DNA of 64,000 nucleotides from Vibrio tritonius (GCF_001547935.1 NZ_AP014635.1:1-64000), one strand, 5' to 3'; numbered from the stretch's first letter, positions 9,177 through 21,129 are shown. Program-made: numbers and translations. Notes: generated by a model from the sequence alone, not told the origin.

Positions 9177-10277
9177 ATGAAATTTACCATTGAACGTAGC
9201 CACTTTATTAAGTCTCTACAGCAAGTGTCTGGCACTTTAGGTGGACGGGCGACTTTGCCGATTTTGGGTAACCTGTTACTGAAAGTTGAAGATCACCAGC
9301 TTTCCATGACGGCGACTGACTTGGAAGTGGAGTTGGTGAGTCGTGTTGCGCTTGAAGGTGAATTTGAGGCCGGAGCGGTAACCGTTCCAGCGCGTAAGTT
9401 TTTAGATATTTGCCGTGGTTTACCTGACTCTGCTGTGATTACAGTGGTTTTAGAAGGTGATAGAGTGCAAGTACACTCTGGTCGCAGTCGCTTTTCTTTG
9501 GCGACATTGCCTGCTGCTGATTTTCCTAACATTGAAGATTGGCAGAGTGATATGGAGTTAACTATCACACAAGGCGATTTACGCAGCTTGATTGAAAAAA
9601 CGCAATTTTCAATGGCGAACCAAGACGTTCGTTACTATTTGAACGGTATGCTGTTTGAAGTTGACGGTAATGTTCTGCGATCTGTTGCTACGGATGGACA
9701 CCGGATGGCGGTATCTACGACTCAATTTGACGCCAACCTTGCTCAAAGCCAATTGATAGTACCGCGTAAAGGGGTTCTAGAACTGGTTAAACTATTAGAT
9801 GTTCCAGAGCAGACTGTGACGTTACAGATTGGTAGTTCAAATATTCGTGCGGAAGTGAATAACTTTATCTTCACTTCTAAATTGGTTGATGGTCGTTTCC
9901 CTGATTATCGTCGGGTATTACCACAAAATACCAATAAAACATTACAAGCAAGTTGTGATGAATTGCGTCAAGCTTTCTCTCGAGCGGCTATTTTGTCGAA
10001 CGAGAAATTCCGCGGAGTTCGTGTTAACTTGGCAAATAATGAAATGCGTATTACTGCCAATAACCCAGAGCAGGAAGAAGCCGAAGAGATGTTGGATGTC
10101 TCTTTCAGTGGTGAGCCTATCGAAATTGGTTTTAATGTGAGTTATATCTTGGATGTGCTCAACACACTTCGGTGTGAAAATGTTCGTTTTTCTATGTCCG
10201 ATGCTAATGCCAGTGCCTTGGTCGAGAATGTAGAAGATGACAGCGCTATGTACGTTGTTATGCCAATTAGACTGTAG
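9177..10277 (+). CDS. dnaN: DNA polymerase III beta sliding clamp
   Basis: The 366-residue beta clamp has exactly the family length. It forms a homodimeric ring around DNA and tethers DNA polymerase III and other clamp-binding proteins. The sequence shows the three-fold domain repeat of the family, opening MKFTIERSHF and ending VVMPIRL, the C-terminal segment that forms part of the protein-binding pocket. It lies 49 bases after dnaA and 19 bases before recF, a conserved order that suggests co-transcription. Confidence 0.98.
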   Translation: MKFTIERSHFIKSLQQVSGTLGGRATLPILGNLLLKVEDHQLSMTATDLEVELVSRVALEGEFEAGAVTVPARKFLDICRGLPDSAVITVVLEGDRVQVHSGRSRFSLATLPAADFPNIEDWQSDMELTITQGDLRSLIEKTQFSMANQDVRYYLNGMLFEVDGNVLRSVATDGHRMAVSTTQFDANLAQSQLIVPRKGVLELVKLLDVPEQTVTLQIGSSNIRAEVNNFIFTSKLVDGRFPDYRRVLPQNTNKTLQASCDELRQAFSRAAILSNEKFRGVRVNLANNEMRITANNPEQEEAEEMLDVSFSGEPIEIGFNVSYILDVLNTLRCENVRFSMSDANASALVENVEDDSAMYVVMPIRL

Positions 10278-10296
10278 TTTCTGAGCTATTTGCGCA

Positions 10297-11376
10297 ATGC
10301 CGCTTACTCGTCTAGTTATTTCGCAATTTCGCAATATCGAAGCCTGTGATATTTCTTTATCATCAGGCTTTAACTTTCTTATTGGTCCGAATGGGAGCGG
10401 AAAGACAAGCGTCCTTGAAGCTATTTATTTGCTTGGGCACGGGCGGTCTTTTAAGAGCTCCATCACTGGTCGAGTTATCCAAAACCAGTGTCAGGAACTC
10501 TTTGTTCATGGTCGTTTTTTGAACCCGGATCAATTTGAGTTACCAATTGGCATTAATAAGAAGCGTGATGGCTCAACAGAGGTTAAAATAGGCGGTCAGG
10601 CTGGCCAAAAATTAGCACAATTAGCTCAAGTATTACCACTGCAACTAATTCATCCAGAAGGCTTTGATTTGCTGACGGATGGACCAAAACAGCGACGTGC
10701 ATTTGTTGATTGGGGAGTCTTTCATTCCGAACCCGCTTTTTTTGAAGCATGGGGACGATTTAAGCGGCTCAACAAACAACGCAATGCATTGTTGAAGACA
10801 GCAAAGAGCTATCGCGAGTTAAGTTACTGGGATCAGGAGCTAGCTCGTCTTGCTGAGCAAATTGACCAGTGGCGCAGTCTTTATGTTGAACAGATAAAAT
10901 CTGTTGCTCAGGCGTTATGTTCGTCTTTTTTACCTGAGTTTGAAGTCGCGGTAAAATATTACCGAGGCTGGGATAAAGAAACTCCATATCTAGAGATATT
11001 GGAGAAAAATTTCGAAAGAGATCAACTGTTGGGTTACACCTTCAGCGGCCCTAATAAAGCCGATTTAAAAATAAAAGTGAATGGAACACCAGTGGAAGAT
11101 GTTCTATCACGAGGTCAGCTAAAATTGATGGTGTGTGCACTGCGTGTAGCGCAGGGACAGCACCTCACCGAACTGACAGGAAAGCAATGCATCTATTTAA
11201 TTGATGATTTTGCCTCCGAACTAGATAGCCAGCGTCGTAAGCGTCTTGCTGATTGCTTAAAATCGACGGGGGCTCAAGTATTTGTAAGTTCTATTACTGA
11301 AAGCCAAGTTGCCGACATGGTCGAGCCGAATAGCAAGATGTTTCATGTGGAACATGGTGAAATAGGGCAAGGATAA
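10297..11376 (+). CDS. recF: DNA replication and repair protein RecF
   Basis: This 359-residue SMC-like ATPase loads RecA at single-strand gaps with RecO and RecR. Walker A is GPNGSGKTS near residues 30-38, the ABC-like signature is LSRGQLKLM near 265-273, and Walker B with the D-loop is [10 protein letters not shown] near 298-307. The length matches E. coli RecF (357). It sits between dnaN and gyrB, as in most gammaproteobacteria. It acts in the cytoplasm on DNA. Confidence 0.97.
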   Translation: MPLTRLVISQFRNIEACDISLSSGFNFLIGPNGSGKTSVLEAIYLLGHGRSFKSSITGRVIQNQCQELFVHGRFLNPDQFELPIGINKKRDGSTEVKIGGQAGQKLAQLAQVLPLQLIHPEGFDLLTDGPKQRRAFVDWGVFHSEPAFFEAWGRFKRLNKQRNALLKTAKSYRELSYWDQELARLAEQIDQWRSLYVEQIKSVAQALCSSFLPEFEVAVKYYRGWDKETPYLEILEKNFERDQLLGYTFSGPNKADLKIKVNGTPVEDVLSRGQLKLMVCALRVAQGQHLTELTGKQCIYLIDDFASELDSQRRKRLADCLKSTGAQVFVSSITESQVADMVEPNSKMFHVEHGEIGQG

Positions 11377-11392
11377 AATAGTGAGAGAGTAA

Positions 11393-13813
<2,421 letters not shown>

Positions 13814-13831
13814 TTGCATTATTCTTTGAAT

Positions 13832-13861
13832 AAAAAGCCACTCTTCGGAGTGGTTTTTTTA
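13832..13861 (+). terminator. Intrinsic terminator after gyrB
   Basis: AAGCCACTC and GAGTGGTT form a stem with a TTCG tetraloop, followed by a run of seven T. It lies about 20 bases after the gyrB stop. Confidence 0.92.
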
Positions 13862-13888
13862 TGTTTGAGAAAAAATTTAAAAAAATCC

Positions 13889-13916
13889 CTTGAAAGCGCA
13901 AATAGTGACCTTATAT
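13889..13916 (+). promoter_or_regulatory. Sigma-32 heat-shock promoter of ibpA
   Basis: CTTGAAA (13889-13895), a perfect -35 core for RpoH, is followed 13 bases later by CCTTATAT (13909-13916), close to the CCCCATNT -10 consensus. It lies about 190 bases upstream of ibpA, leaving a long 5' untranslated region. Confidence 0.82.
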
Positions 13917-14075
13917 CTATTGTTGAAGAGGATGCCGATAGGGCCTCTGGAAAGGTTGCAATGTGAGTCGCTCAGATGAGGACGACAGAGCAACAAATAG
14001 ATAGAAAACTTGATGGCCTCATGTCATTGATTGAATGAGATTCCCATCACTTAGCGATTCGATTCTTTGCTAAGA

Positions 14076-14099
14076 CTATTGCTTAAACAATGAGGATAG
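14076..14099 (+). promoter_or_regulatory. ROSE-like RNA thermometer at the ibpA ribosome-binding site
   Basis: The segment just before the start codon can fold so that CUAUUGCUU pairs with AAUGAGGAUAG, covering the GAGGA Shine-Dalgarno sequence. The UUGCU facing AGGA, with a bulged C and a G-G pair, is the signature of the ROSE element known upstream of small heat-shock genes. Translation would be blocked at low temperature and released on heating. This reading is by eye, without a folding calculation. Confidence 0.8.
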
Positions 14100-14103
14100 T
14101 ACT

Positions 14104-14556
14104 ATGAGAACTTTAGATTTCACTCCTTTATACCGCAACGCTATTGGTTTTGACCGTCTACTAAACATGATGGAAACTGGCGCAAACAATAACTCTCAAG
14201 GCGGTTACCCTCCATACAACATCGAACAAAAAGCGGATAATCAATACCGTATTACTATGGCGGTTGCAGGCTTTGCTGAAGATGAGTTGGATATTACCCA
14301 ACAAGAAACCAGCTTGGTTGTGAGCGGTAAACGCAAAGAGGAAGAAGGTAAAAACTACATTTACCAAGGCATTGCTGAACGTGATTTTGAACGTAAATTC
14401 CAATTGGCGGATTACGTGAAAGTCATCGGTGCTTCAATGGAAAATGGTCTGCTACACATCGACCTAGAACGTGAAATTCCAGAAGCCATGCAACCACGCA
14501 AGATTGCAATTAACGGCAAAGCGCCAAGCAATCTATTGGAAGGCAAGAAAGACTAA
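14104..14556 (+). CDS. ibpA: Small heat-shock protein IbpA
   Basis: This 150-residue small heat-shock protein binds unfolding proteins and holds them for refolding by DnaK and ClpB. The N-terminus [18 protein letters not shown] is the IbpA/B signature. The alpha-crystallin domain spans roughly 35-125 with a conserved AxxxGxLxI-like end ([12 protein letters not shown]), and a basic IAING follows. It is slightly longer than E. coli IbpA (137) at the C-terminus. Control appears double: a sigma-32 promoter at 13889 and a ROSE-like thermometer over the ribosome-binding site. Confidence 0.95.
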   Translation: MRTLDFTPLYRNAIGFDRLLNMMETGANNNSQGGYPPYNIEQKADNQYRITMAVAGFAEDELDITQQETSLVVSGKRKEEEGKNYIYQGIAERDFERKFQLADYVKVIGASMENGLLHIDLEREIPEAMQPRKIAINGKAPSNLLEGKKD

Positions 14557-14598
14557 TTTAGGTTGAGTATTGGCAGAATTTGCTGCAATAAAGAAGTG

Positions 14599-14626
14599 AA
14601 AGAGCACCAATTGGTGCTCTTTTTAT
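14599..14626 (+). terminator. Intrinsic terminator after ibpA
   Basis: AGAGCACCAA and TTGGTGCTCT pair perfectly and are followed by a T-run. It lies about 45 bases past the ibpA stop. Confidence 0.9.
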
Positions 14627-14695
14627 TTGTCAGCTATTTGCGTGTGAGACAGCAGTAAGAGTTTTTGGGTTATGGTAACCCAAAAGCTGAACAAG

Positions 14696-15943
14696 CTATT
14701 CTGCGTAGGCTTTTACCACTTCTTCAGCGATGATATTGATGCCTTTTTGCATCGCTTCATTGTCTTGAACATAGTTCATACGCAGACACTGATGAGCATG
14801 CTCCCACTCTTCTTTCTGACCGATAAAGAAATACTCTCCTGGCACAATCAATACACCACGAGCTTTGAGACGTTTATAAAGTTCCATGGTGGTAATCGGC
14901 AATTCATCGAACCATAGCCAGAGGAAAATCGCGCCTTCTGGTTTATGAATGCGAAAACGAGGATCGGTAATCGCTTCTTGCAGCATAGCGACCGCTTGCT
15001 GTGATTTCTCACGGTAGAAAGGCTTGATTACGTCTTGGCTTAAACGCAGTAAATCCCCTTGCTCAATCATGTGTTGTGCAATTGCAGGACCGATACTGCC
15101 CGGTGCTAGGCTAATGATGCCATTCATGTTGGCGAGAGCTTGGGTGATCGCTTCACTCGCAATCACAATGCCACAGCGCACACCGGGTAGGCCGAGTTTC
15201 GATAAGCTCATGCATAAAATAGTGTTGTCATTCCAAAATGGTTCGACATCTTCAAAAATGATGTTCGGAAACGGCAGTCCGTAGGCATTATCAATGATCA
15301 GCGGAATATTATTGGCGCGTGCTAGCTCATCGAGTTTGAGAATTTCTTCCTCGGTTAACACATTCCCAGTTGGGTTGGTTGGACGGGAAGTACAGATAGC
15401 AGCAATAGAATCATCGACTTGGAGCTGGTCGAAATCGACATGGTATTTAAACAAGCCATCATCGAGTAGCTCGATTTCCGGATGGTAAGAAATGAAAATA
15501 TCGTCATCGATTCCTGCATCGCCATAGCCGAGGTATTCAGGGGCAAGGGGCAGTAAAATCTTTTTCTGTGTCCCGTCTGGTTGCTTACCAGCGAGTAGGT
15601 TAAACAGATAGAAGAATCCACTCTGACTACCATTGGTTAAGCTGATGTTTTTGGCAGAGATATCCCAACCATACGTGTCTTTAATCAGAGTAACTAACTG
15701 TTGAATAAACTGGTCCTTTCCTTGTGGGCCATCATAGTTAGTCATCGCTGAAATAAGTGAGCCGTCCTTGAGCATGTCTTCACTGGTTTGCTTGAAATAG
15801 TCGAGCATTTCAGGGATCGCCGCAGGATTACCACCACCGAGCATGATTGCTCCGGGAGTGCGTAGACCATCATTAAGATCGTCCATTAACTGGGTGATAC
15901 CGGAATATCGATTAAATTTCTCGCCAAATGTAGAAAACTGCAT
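14696..15943 (-). CDS. avtA: Valine-pyruvate aminotransferase AvtA
   Basis: From the ATG at 15943 the product is 415 residues (E. coli AvtA 417). Earlier in-frame starts would add 36 non-family residues. It is a fold-type I pyridoxal-phosphate enzyme that interconverts valine and pyruvate with alanine and 2-ketoisovalerate. Motifs seen are GAIMLGGGNPAAIPEM near the N-terminus, SRPTNPTGNVLT with the cofactor-contact asparagine, DNAYGLPFP, and the Schiff-base lysine in SLSKLGLPG. It is alone on its strand after the glyS terminator. It may matter here because ilvE is absent from the ilv operon in this window. Confidence 0.93.
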   Translation of the reverse strand: MQFSTFGEKFNRYSGITQLMDDLNDGLRTPGAIMLGGGNPAAIPEMLDYFKQTSEDMLKDGSLISAMTNYDGPQGKDQFIQQLVTLIKDTYGWDISAKNISLTNGSQSGFFYLFNLLAGKQPDGTQKKILLPLAPEYLGYGDAGIDDDIFISYHPEIELLDDGLFKYHVDFDQLQVDDSIAAICTSRPTNPTGNVLTEEEILKLDELARANNIPLIIDNAYGLPFPNIIFEDVEPFWNDNTILCMSLSKLGLPGVRCGIVIASEAITQALANMNGIISLAPGSIGPAIAQHMIEQGDLLRLSQDVIKPFYREKSQQAVAMLQEAITDPRFRIHKPEGAIFLWLWFDELPITTMELYKRLKARGVLIVPGEYFFIGQKEEWEHAHQCLRMNYVQDNEAMQKGINIIAEEVVKAYAE

Positions 15944-16070
15944 TACTCGAATACCTAATTGTATGTTGTGTGTATTTTTAATAATGATGTTGGTGTAGAA
16001 AACACCTTGTTGAGTCATTATTGAACATACCGCATCAAACTGGTCGATCAAAGTAATAATTTGTTTTGGC

Positions 16071-16107
16071 GAAAAAAAGAAAGCCCGACTCGATAGAGTC
16101 GGGCTTT
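16071..16107 (-). terminator. Intrinsic terminator after glyS
   Basis: AAAGCCCGACTC and GAGTCGGGCTTT pair perfectly around a 4-base loop and, on the minus strand, run into a T-rich stretch. It lies 26 bases past the glyS stop and separates glyQS from avtA. Confidence 0.92.
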
Positions 16108-16133
16108 ACGCTAAATAATATAGAATATTATGC

Positions 16134-18200
16134 TTATTTCTGAAGGAGAGAAATATCTGCGATTTCTAGGAATAGATTACGCAGGTTATTCAGTAGCGTT
16201 AGACGGTTCAATTTAAGTGCTTCGTCGTCTGCCATAACCATAACGTTATCGAAGAATGCATCCACGGGCTCACGTAGGTCAGCCAGTTTGGTTAATGCTT
16301 CTTGGTAGTTACCGGTTGCGAATGCTGGCTCAAGTGCTTCAGACATCACTGTTACCGCTTCTGCTAGCGATTTCTCTTGGTCTTCTTGAAGAAGGGCAAG
16401 ATCGATTTCTTCTGCTAGTTCGCCGTCGAATTTCGCAAGGATGTTACCTACACGTTTGTTCGCTGCTGCTAGTGCTTCTGCTGCATCCAAACCACGGAAG
16501 TGAGATACCGCTTTAACACGTTGGTCAAAGTCCGCAGGTTTCGTTGGGTGGCGAGCAAGAACCGCTTGGATGATATCCACGCTGAAGCCTTCATCTTGGT
16601 ACCATGCACGGAAACGACCTAGTATGAACTCCAATACGTCTTCTTCTACGTTCGCGTTAGTCAGTTTGTCACCAAATAGTGATTTCGCTTTCGCGATCAG
16701 GTCAACTAGGTCTAAGTGGTAACCGTACTCAACGATGATACGTAGAACACCTAGTGATGCGCGACGAAGTGCGAATGGGTCAGAACCTTTTGGTGCTTGG
16801 CCAATACCGAAGATACCTACGATAGTGTCTAGCTTGTCTGCCATTGCTACTGCTGCTGAAACGCCGTTACTTGGTAGTCGGTCACCCGCATAACGAGGCA
16901 TGTATTGCTCGTTAAGTGCCACTGCAACTTGCTCATCTTCACCGTCGTGGCGAGCGTAGTGCATGCCCATAACACCTTGAGTTTCGGTAAATTCGAACAC
17001 CATTGATGTCATTAGGTCACATTTAGCCAGTAGACCAGCGCGTTTTGCTTTTTCTACGTCAGTATCGATTTGCTCTGCAATATAGCCAGCAAGTTCAGTG
17101 ATACGGTCCGTTTTGTCTTTGATTGTGCCCAGTTTCTTCTGGAAAATTGCTTTTTCTAAAAGAGGTAGGTTATCAATCAATTTCTGTTTACGGTCTGTAT
17201 TGAAGAAGAATTCAGCATCCGCAAGACGTGGACGAACAACTTTCTCGTTACCTTCGATAACGTGGCGTGGCTCTTTAGATTCGATGTTAGATACGAAAAT
17301 AAAGTTAGGCAGTAGGTTTTTGTTCTCGTCGTACACTGGGAAGTATTTCTGGTCACCTTTCATGGTGTAAACCAATGCTTCAGCAGGTACTGCTAAGAAT
17401 TTTTCTTCGAATTTCGCAGTTAGAACCACTGGCCATTCAACTAGGCCTGTTACTTCTTCTACTAGGTCATCTTCAAGATCAGCCACGCCGCCAACTTTTG
17501 CCGCTGCAGCTTGAGAGTCTTTAATAATGATCGCTTTACGCGTTTCGTAGTCAGCAATGACTTTACCGCGTTCTTCAAGAATCGCTGGGTATTGTGATGC
17601 TGAATCGATGGTGAACTCAGGTTCGCCCATGAAACGGTGACCACGGATGGTACGCGCCGATTTCACGCCGAGGATTTCGCCTTCGATAAGGTCAGAATCC
17701 ATCAGGATAGTTAGCGTTTTAACTGGACGAATAAACTGAGTTTCTTTGTCGCCCCAACGCATTGGTTTTGCGATTGGCAGGTTCGCTAGTGCTTTTGCTG
17801 CAAGTTCTACAATGATGTCTTGAGTCGGTTGACCTTTCACTTCTTGTTTGAACAGTAGCCACTCGCCTTTGTCGGTTTTTAGGCGGTCTGCTTGTTCAAC
17901 AGTGATGCCATTACCGCGTGCCCAACCTTGAGCTGCTTTCGTTGCGTTACCCTCTGCATCGAACGCTACGTTCACTGCAGGACCACGTTTTTCAACGACT
18001 TTGTCAGATTGTGCTCCAGCAAGATCAGTTACTTTAAGCGCAAGACGACGTGGAGTTGCGTACCATTTCACACCTTGGTGAGACAGTTCTGCATCTTTCA
18101 GTTCTTTTTCAAAGTTTGCTGCAAACGCTTCTGCTAGGGTGCGCAGTTGAGTTGGTGGAAGTTCTTCAGTACCAAGCTCAATCAGAAATTCTTTAGCCAT
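16134..18200 (-). CDS. glyS: Glycine-tRNA ligase beta subunit
   Basis: The 688-residue beta subunit of the bacterial-type glycyl-tRNA synthetase (E. coli 689) provides tRNA binding and supports the catalytic alpha subunit. It opens with the family motif [13 protein letters not shown] and has an HD-like region and a C-terminal DALR-like anticodon-binding domain. It starts 11 bases after glyQ, so the two subunits should be translated from one message in stoichiometric amounts. The enzyme is cytoplasmic. Confidence 0.97.
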   Translation of the reverse strand: MAKEFLIELGTEELPPTQLRTLAEAFAANFEKELKDAELSHQGVKWYATPRRLALKVTDLAGAQSDKVVEKRGPAVNVAFDAEGNATKAAQGWARGNGITVEQADRLKTDKGEWLLFKQEVKGQPTQDIIVELAAKALANLPIAKPMRWGDKETQFIRPVKTLTILMDSDLIEGEILGVKSARTIRGHRFMGEPEFTIDSASQYPAILEERGKVIADYETRKAIIIKDSQAAAAKVGGVADLEDDLVEEVTGLVEWPVVLTAKFEEKFLAVPAEALVYTMKGDQKYFPVYDENKNLLPNFIFVSNIESKEPRHVIEGNEKVVRPRLADAEFFFNTDRKQKLIDNLPLLEKAIFQKKLGTIKDKTDRITELAGYIAEQIDTDVEKAKRAGLLAKCDLMTSMVFEFTETQGVMGMHYARHDGEDEQVAVALNEQYMPRYAGDRLPSNGVSAAVAMADKLDTIVGIFGIGQAPKGSDPFALRRASLGVLRIIVEYGYHLDLVDLIAKAKSLFGDKLTNANVEEDVLEFILGRFRAWYQDEGFSVDIIQAVLARHPTKPADFDQRVKAVSHFRGLDAAEALAAANKRVGNILAKFDGELAEEIDLALLQEDQEKSLAEAVTVMSEALEPAFATGNYQEALTKLADLREPVDAFFDNVMVMADDEALKLNRLTLLNNLRNLFLEIADISLLQK

Positions 18201-18211
18201 TGTTCTTCCCC

Positions 18212-19132
18212 TTATGCTTTGTCGTCTGATTTATTACACATAGGGAAACCTAGAGCTTCACGAGATGCGTAATAAGCTTCTGCTACTGACTTAGTTAAGT
18301 CACGAATGCGCAGAATGTAGCGTTGACGTTCAGTTACCGAGATCGCTTTACGCGCATCCAGTAGGTTGAACGAGTGCGCTGCTTTCAGAATGCGTTCATA
18401 AGCAGGAAGAGGAAGTGGTTTTTCTAGTGAAAGAAGGTGTTTACATTCTTTCTCACACTGATCGAAGTAAGTGAAGAGGAAATCCACATCAGCGTGTTCG
18501 AAGTTGTATGTTGATTGCTCAACTTCGTTTTGGTGGTAGATGTCACCGTAAGTCACTTTGCCTAGAGGACCATCAGTCCACACTAGATCATATACAGAAT
18601 CAACGCCCTGAATGTACATTGCTAGACGTTCAATACCGTAAGTGATCTCACCAGTTACTGGTTTACACTCTAAGCCACCAACTTGTTGGAAGTAAGTAAA
18701 CTGAGTTACTTCCATACCGTTTAGCCATACTTCCCAGCCTAGACCCCATGCGCCTAGAGTTGGGTTTTCCCAGTTATCTTCCACGAAACGAATGTCGTGA
18801 ACTTGAGGATCAATACCCAGAACTTTAAGAGAACCTAGATATAGCTCTTGAATGTTGTCTGGAGATGGTTTGATCACTACTTGGAATTGGTAGTAGTGCT
18901 GTAGGCGGTTCGGGTTTTCGCCATAACGACCGTCAGTTGGACGACGAGATGGTTGAACGTAAGCCGTTGCCATTGGCTCTGGACCAAGAGCACGCAAGCA
19001 TGTCATTGGGTGAGAAGTACCTGCACCTACTTCCATGTCTAATGGTTGAACAATGGTGCAGCCTTGTTGGGCCCAATAATCCTGCAGCGCGAGGATCATA
19101 CCCTGAAAGGTTTTGATATCGTATTTTTGCAT
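18212..19132 (-). CDS. glyQ: Glycine-tRNA ligase alpha subunit
   Basis: The 306-residue alpha subunit (E. coli 303) carries the class II catalytic core that activates glycine and charges tRNA-Gly. Motifs include [17 protein letters not shown] at the N-terminus, [19 protein letters not shown] (class II motif 2 region) and [17 protein letters not shown] substrate residues ([20 protein letters not shown] region). It is first in the glyQ-glyS operon. On the opposite strand the riboswitch-controlled mneA starts about 200 bases away. Confidence 0.97.
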   Translation of the reverse strand: MQKYDIKTFQGMILALQDYWAQQGCTIVQPLDMEVGAGTSHPMTCLRALGPEPMATAYVQPSRRPTDGRYGENPNRLQHYYQFQVVIKPSPDNIQELYLGSLKVLGIDPQVHDIRFVEDNWENPTLGAWGLGWEVWLNGMEVTQFTYFQQVGGLECKPVTGEITYGIERLAMYIQGVDSVYDLVWTDGPLGKVTYGDIYHQNEVEQSTYNFEHADVDFLFTYFDQCEKECKHLLSLEKPLPLPAYERILKAAHSFNLLDARKAISVTERQRYILRIRDLTKSVAEAYYASREALGFPMCNKSDDKA

Positions 19133-19352
19133 AGTCAGGTTCGCGCGATTCTTTCTGTCTAAAGTGATAAAAAATTGCCACCAAGTATACCTAGTTCTTA
19201 ACCGACAAAGTAGAGGAAATCTTGTTTAATTATTGGGCGTTAATTTCGTTTAATGAATTTTTCCCTTATTAATACAGGGTTTTTCCTCGAAATACCGCAC
19301 CTCTAGGGATTTAAGCTTGTGCTTTATATTTTTGGTCGCTATGATTCGGCCC

Positions 19353-19535
19353 GTCTTTGGGGAGTAGCTTATTGAACACGGCTTGTGTTTGGTTCGTTCG
19401 TCAACATAATCTCTGCCGCTATTTAACCCATTTAAGTATGCAGAGTGGCGCTCGAGACTCAGCACTTCGCTGAGTTTAGCAAGACCTTAGACAAACATCA
19501 CAAACCGGGGTGGGGAGTGACGTTTGTCTATGGTT
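19353..19535 (+). promoter_or_regulatory. yybP-ykoY manganese riboswitch upstream of mneA
   Basis: The leader contains the family hallmark GGGGAGTAGC (starting near 19359) and the second conserved loop TCAACATAAT (19401-19410). A P1-like closing pair is formed by GTCTTTGG (19353-19360) and CCTTAGAC (19485-19492). A hairpin with the arms ACTCAGC and GCTGAGT lies between them. A long stem follows: 19488-19501 pairs with 19517-19530 and ends in TGGTTTT, resembling a terminator. Its 5' arm shares bases with the 3' side of P1, so metal binding should prevent the terminator and turn the gene on. Recognition is by conserved motifs; no covariance search was run. Confidence 0.86.
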
Positions 19536-19570
19536 TTAAAATAATAATTCCCTGCCCCAATGAGCATGTC

Positions 19571-20125
19571 GTGAGCGTTTTAGCTGTTTCTATTAGTACT
19601 GTTGCGTTGGCCGAAATTGGCGATCGAACGCAGCTTCTTTCTCTTTTGTTAGTCAGTCGTTACCGTAAGCCTGTGCCAATCATATTGGCCATTTTGGCGG
19701 CAACCGTTGCAAACCATGCTTTAGCTGCGTGGCTTGGGGTGGTGGTAGCAGACTATATCACTCCAGAAATCCTGAAATGGGTCGTTGCTGCGAGTTTTTT
19801 GGCAATGGCTGGATGGATTTTGATTCCTGATAAAATCGATGACGATGAAACTATCTTGAATCATGGCCCATTTGTTGCGAGCTTTATCGCTTTCTTTATT
19901 GCTGAGATTGGGGACAAAACCCAGATCGCAACGTCCATTCTTGGGGCAAACTATGCGTCTCAGTTAGAATGGGTCGTTGTTGGTAGCACCATTGGTATGC
20001 TGTTAGCGAATGTGCCAGTGGTATTAATTGGTAAACTTTCTGCGGACAAAATGCCTTTAGCGCTGATTCGCAAAGTTACTGCTCTGCTATTTATTGGTTT
20101 GGCTGTAGGCTCTGTGTTTTACTAA
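19571..20125 (+). CDS. mneA: Manganese exporter MneA (UPF0016/GDT1 family)
   Basis: Starting at GTG 19571 gives 184 residues, six predicted membrane helices and the two family motifs E-x-G-D-(R/K)-T at residues 15-20 (EIGDRT) and 112-117 (EIGDKT). UPF0016 proteins are cation transporters related to yeast Gdt1 and human TMEM165, and the V. cholerae homologue MneA exports manganese. A longer in-frame reading back to 19445 would run through the riboswitch and is not credible. Control by a yybP-ykoY riboswitch directly upstream supports the manganese role. The start has only a weak ribosome-binding site (GAG). Confidence 0.9.
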   Translation: MSVLAVSISTVALAEIGDRTQLLSLLLVSRYRKPVPIILAILAATVANHALAAWLGVVVADYITPEILKWVVAASFLAMAGWILIPDKIDDDETILNHGPFVASFIAFFIAEIGDKTQIATSILGANYASQLEWVVVGSTIGMLLANVPVVLIGKLSADKMPLALIRKVTALLFIGLAVGSVFY

Positions 20126-20247
20126 CAGAAAGTCGTAGATCACAGTCTGTCACAGAAATTGATTAAGAGTGATGGCGGGCATACCCAATAAATAACGCTC
20201 ATGCTACTGTTTAAACAGTTAAGGCGGTTATCGAAAGAGGGCTGACT

Positions 20248-20505
20248 ATGTTGACACGTTATACGGGTATGAGTGCTAAGAGCCAAAGTTATTTGTTTAC
20301 CTTTGGTCTTTTGTTAACTTTCTTGGGTATGGCGTTAACGGATATGTGGTTACCCATGGTTGTCGGGGCGTTTATTCTTACTGGGTTAACGCTAGAGGCG
20401 TGGATTCGCGTGATTTATATCATGCCGTTACGGGAGGAGTTACGAACCTTGCATCGCGAGGTACATAAACTCCAATCTGAGCTTCATTCAATAAAAGACG
20501 AATAA
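20248..20505 (+). CDS. Small membrane protein with coiled-coil tail, function unknown
   Basis: An 85-residue protein I do not recognise. Two hydrophobic helices (about 14-31 and 34-52) are followed by a charged, heptad-like tail (REELRTLHREVHKLQSELH) that probably forms a coiled coil in the cytoplasm. The start has a GAGGG ribosome-binding site. It lies 122 bases after mneA and is closed by a bidirectional terminator shared with tusA. It could be co-expressed with mneA, as no terminator is visible between them. Function cannot be inferred from sequence. Confidence 0.8.
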   Translation: MLTRYTGMSAKSQSYLFTFGLLLTFLGMALTDMWLPMVVGAFILTGLTLEAWIRVIYIMPLREELRTLHREVHKLQSELHSIKDE

Positions 20506-20506
20506 T

Positions 20507-20535
20507 AAAGAGGCTGCCAATGGCAGCCTCTTTTT
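20507..20535. terminator. Bidirectional terminator between the membrane protein and tusA
   Basis: AAAGAGGCTGCCA and TGGCAGCCTCTTT form a near perfect stem with T-runs available on both strands. It serves the small membrane gene on the plus strand and tusA on the minus strand. Confidence 0.88.
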
Positions 20536-20545
20536 CGATTAGCAA

Positions 20546-20794
20546 CTACGCTAAACCTTTCCTAATAACATATAGATAAGGCACTGCATCCGTTTGTGCT
20601 TCGATAAGTTGATGATCCATAAAGCGGCAAAAGCTTGGGATGTCACGAGCAGTGGACGGATCATCTGCTTTTATCAGCAAAATATCGCCGTCTTGCATAT
20701 TGCGTATGGTCTTTCTCACCATCATTACTGGTTCAGGACAACGTAGCCCCTCTGCTTCTAATGTCACAGTGGCTTCTTCAGGATTAAAATTCAT
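20546..20794 (-). CDS. tusA: Sulfur carrier protein TusA
   Basis: From the ATG at 20794 the product is 82 residues (E. coli TusA 81). A TTG four codons upstream is a less likely start. TusA receives persulfide sulfur from IscS and passes it to TusBCD for 2-thiolation of the tRNA wobble uridine. The active-site cysteine is Cys19 in the signature [13 protein letters not shown], and the C-terminal half has the alpha-beta sandwich pattern of the family. It complements MnmE, encoded at 1106, which makes the other modification on the same uridine. Confidence 0.94.
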   Translation of the reverse strand: MNFNPEEATVTLEAEGLRCPEPVMMVRKTIRNMQDGDILLIKADDPSTARDIPSFCRFMDHQLIEAQTDAVPYLYVIRKGLA

Positions 20795-20865
20795 GGGTAA
20801 ACTCAAATTAGCAGTCGCGTTTGGGCGTAGATAATACTAGTGAAGAAAAAATATTCAACACAACC

Positions 20866-20892
20866 TTGGCAAAGTTACTTTTTTGTTATAAT
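20866..20892 (+). promoter_or_regulatory. Candidate sigma-70 promoter of the small membrane gene at 20914
   Basis: TTGGCA (20866-20871) and TATAAT (20887-20892) are 15 bases apart, a little short but with a perfect -10 box. Its position argues that translation starts downstream of 20900 and not at the first in-frame start at 20821. Confidence 0.6.
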
Positions 20893-20913
20893 TTAATTAA
20901 CAAGTTTGTAACA

Positions 20914-21129
20914 ATGTGTGGCCGAAAAATGACATCACTCGACAGAATTACTATCTATGCTGTGTTGTGCTTTATTTCGATATGTTCTTTTTTTATGGGA
21001 TCGCCTAATAACCACTCTCTGATGCCTTTGGTTGGACTTGTCGCGGCAGGAGGTGCGTTGTGGGCTGATATGAATCTGAAGAAAAAGAAGCCACTAGTGT
21101 CATCACCAGAAGATAATCAGTCACAGTAA
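20914..21129 (+). CDS. Small two-helix membrane protein, function unknown
   Basis: Starting at ATG 20914 the product is 71 residues; ATG 20929 (66 residues, MTSLDRITIY) is an equally good choice. An earlier start at 20821 is excluded by the promoter at 20866-20892. Two hydrophobic segments (ITIYAVLCFISICSFFMG and LMPLVGLVAAGGALWAD) are followed by a lysine-rich, then acidic tail, suggesting an inner-membrane hairpin with cytoplasmic ends. No family is recognised. A terminator follows at 21185. Neither candidate start has a strong ribosome-binding site. Confidence 0.65.
   Translation: MCGRKMTSLDRITIYAVLCFISICSFFMGSPNNHSLMPLVGLVAAGGALWADMNLKKKKPLVSSPEDNQSQ

Noticed and set aside
10769..10987. 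72-codon minus-strand frame inside recF
   Set aside because: It is antisense to recF, lacks a ribosome-binding site and matches nothing recognisable.
19445..19570. N-terminal extension of MneA from an ATG at 19445
   Set aside because: The extension runs through the riboswitch and terminator stem, is not membrane-like and is absent from the family.
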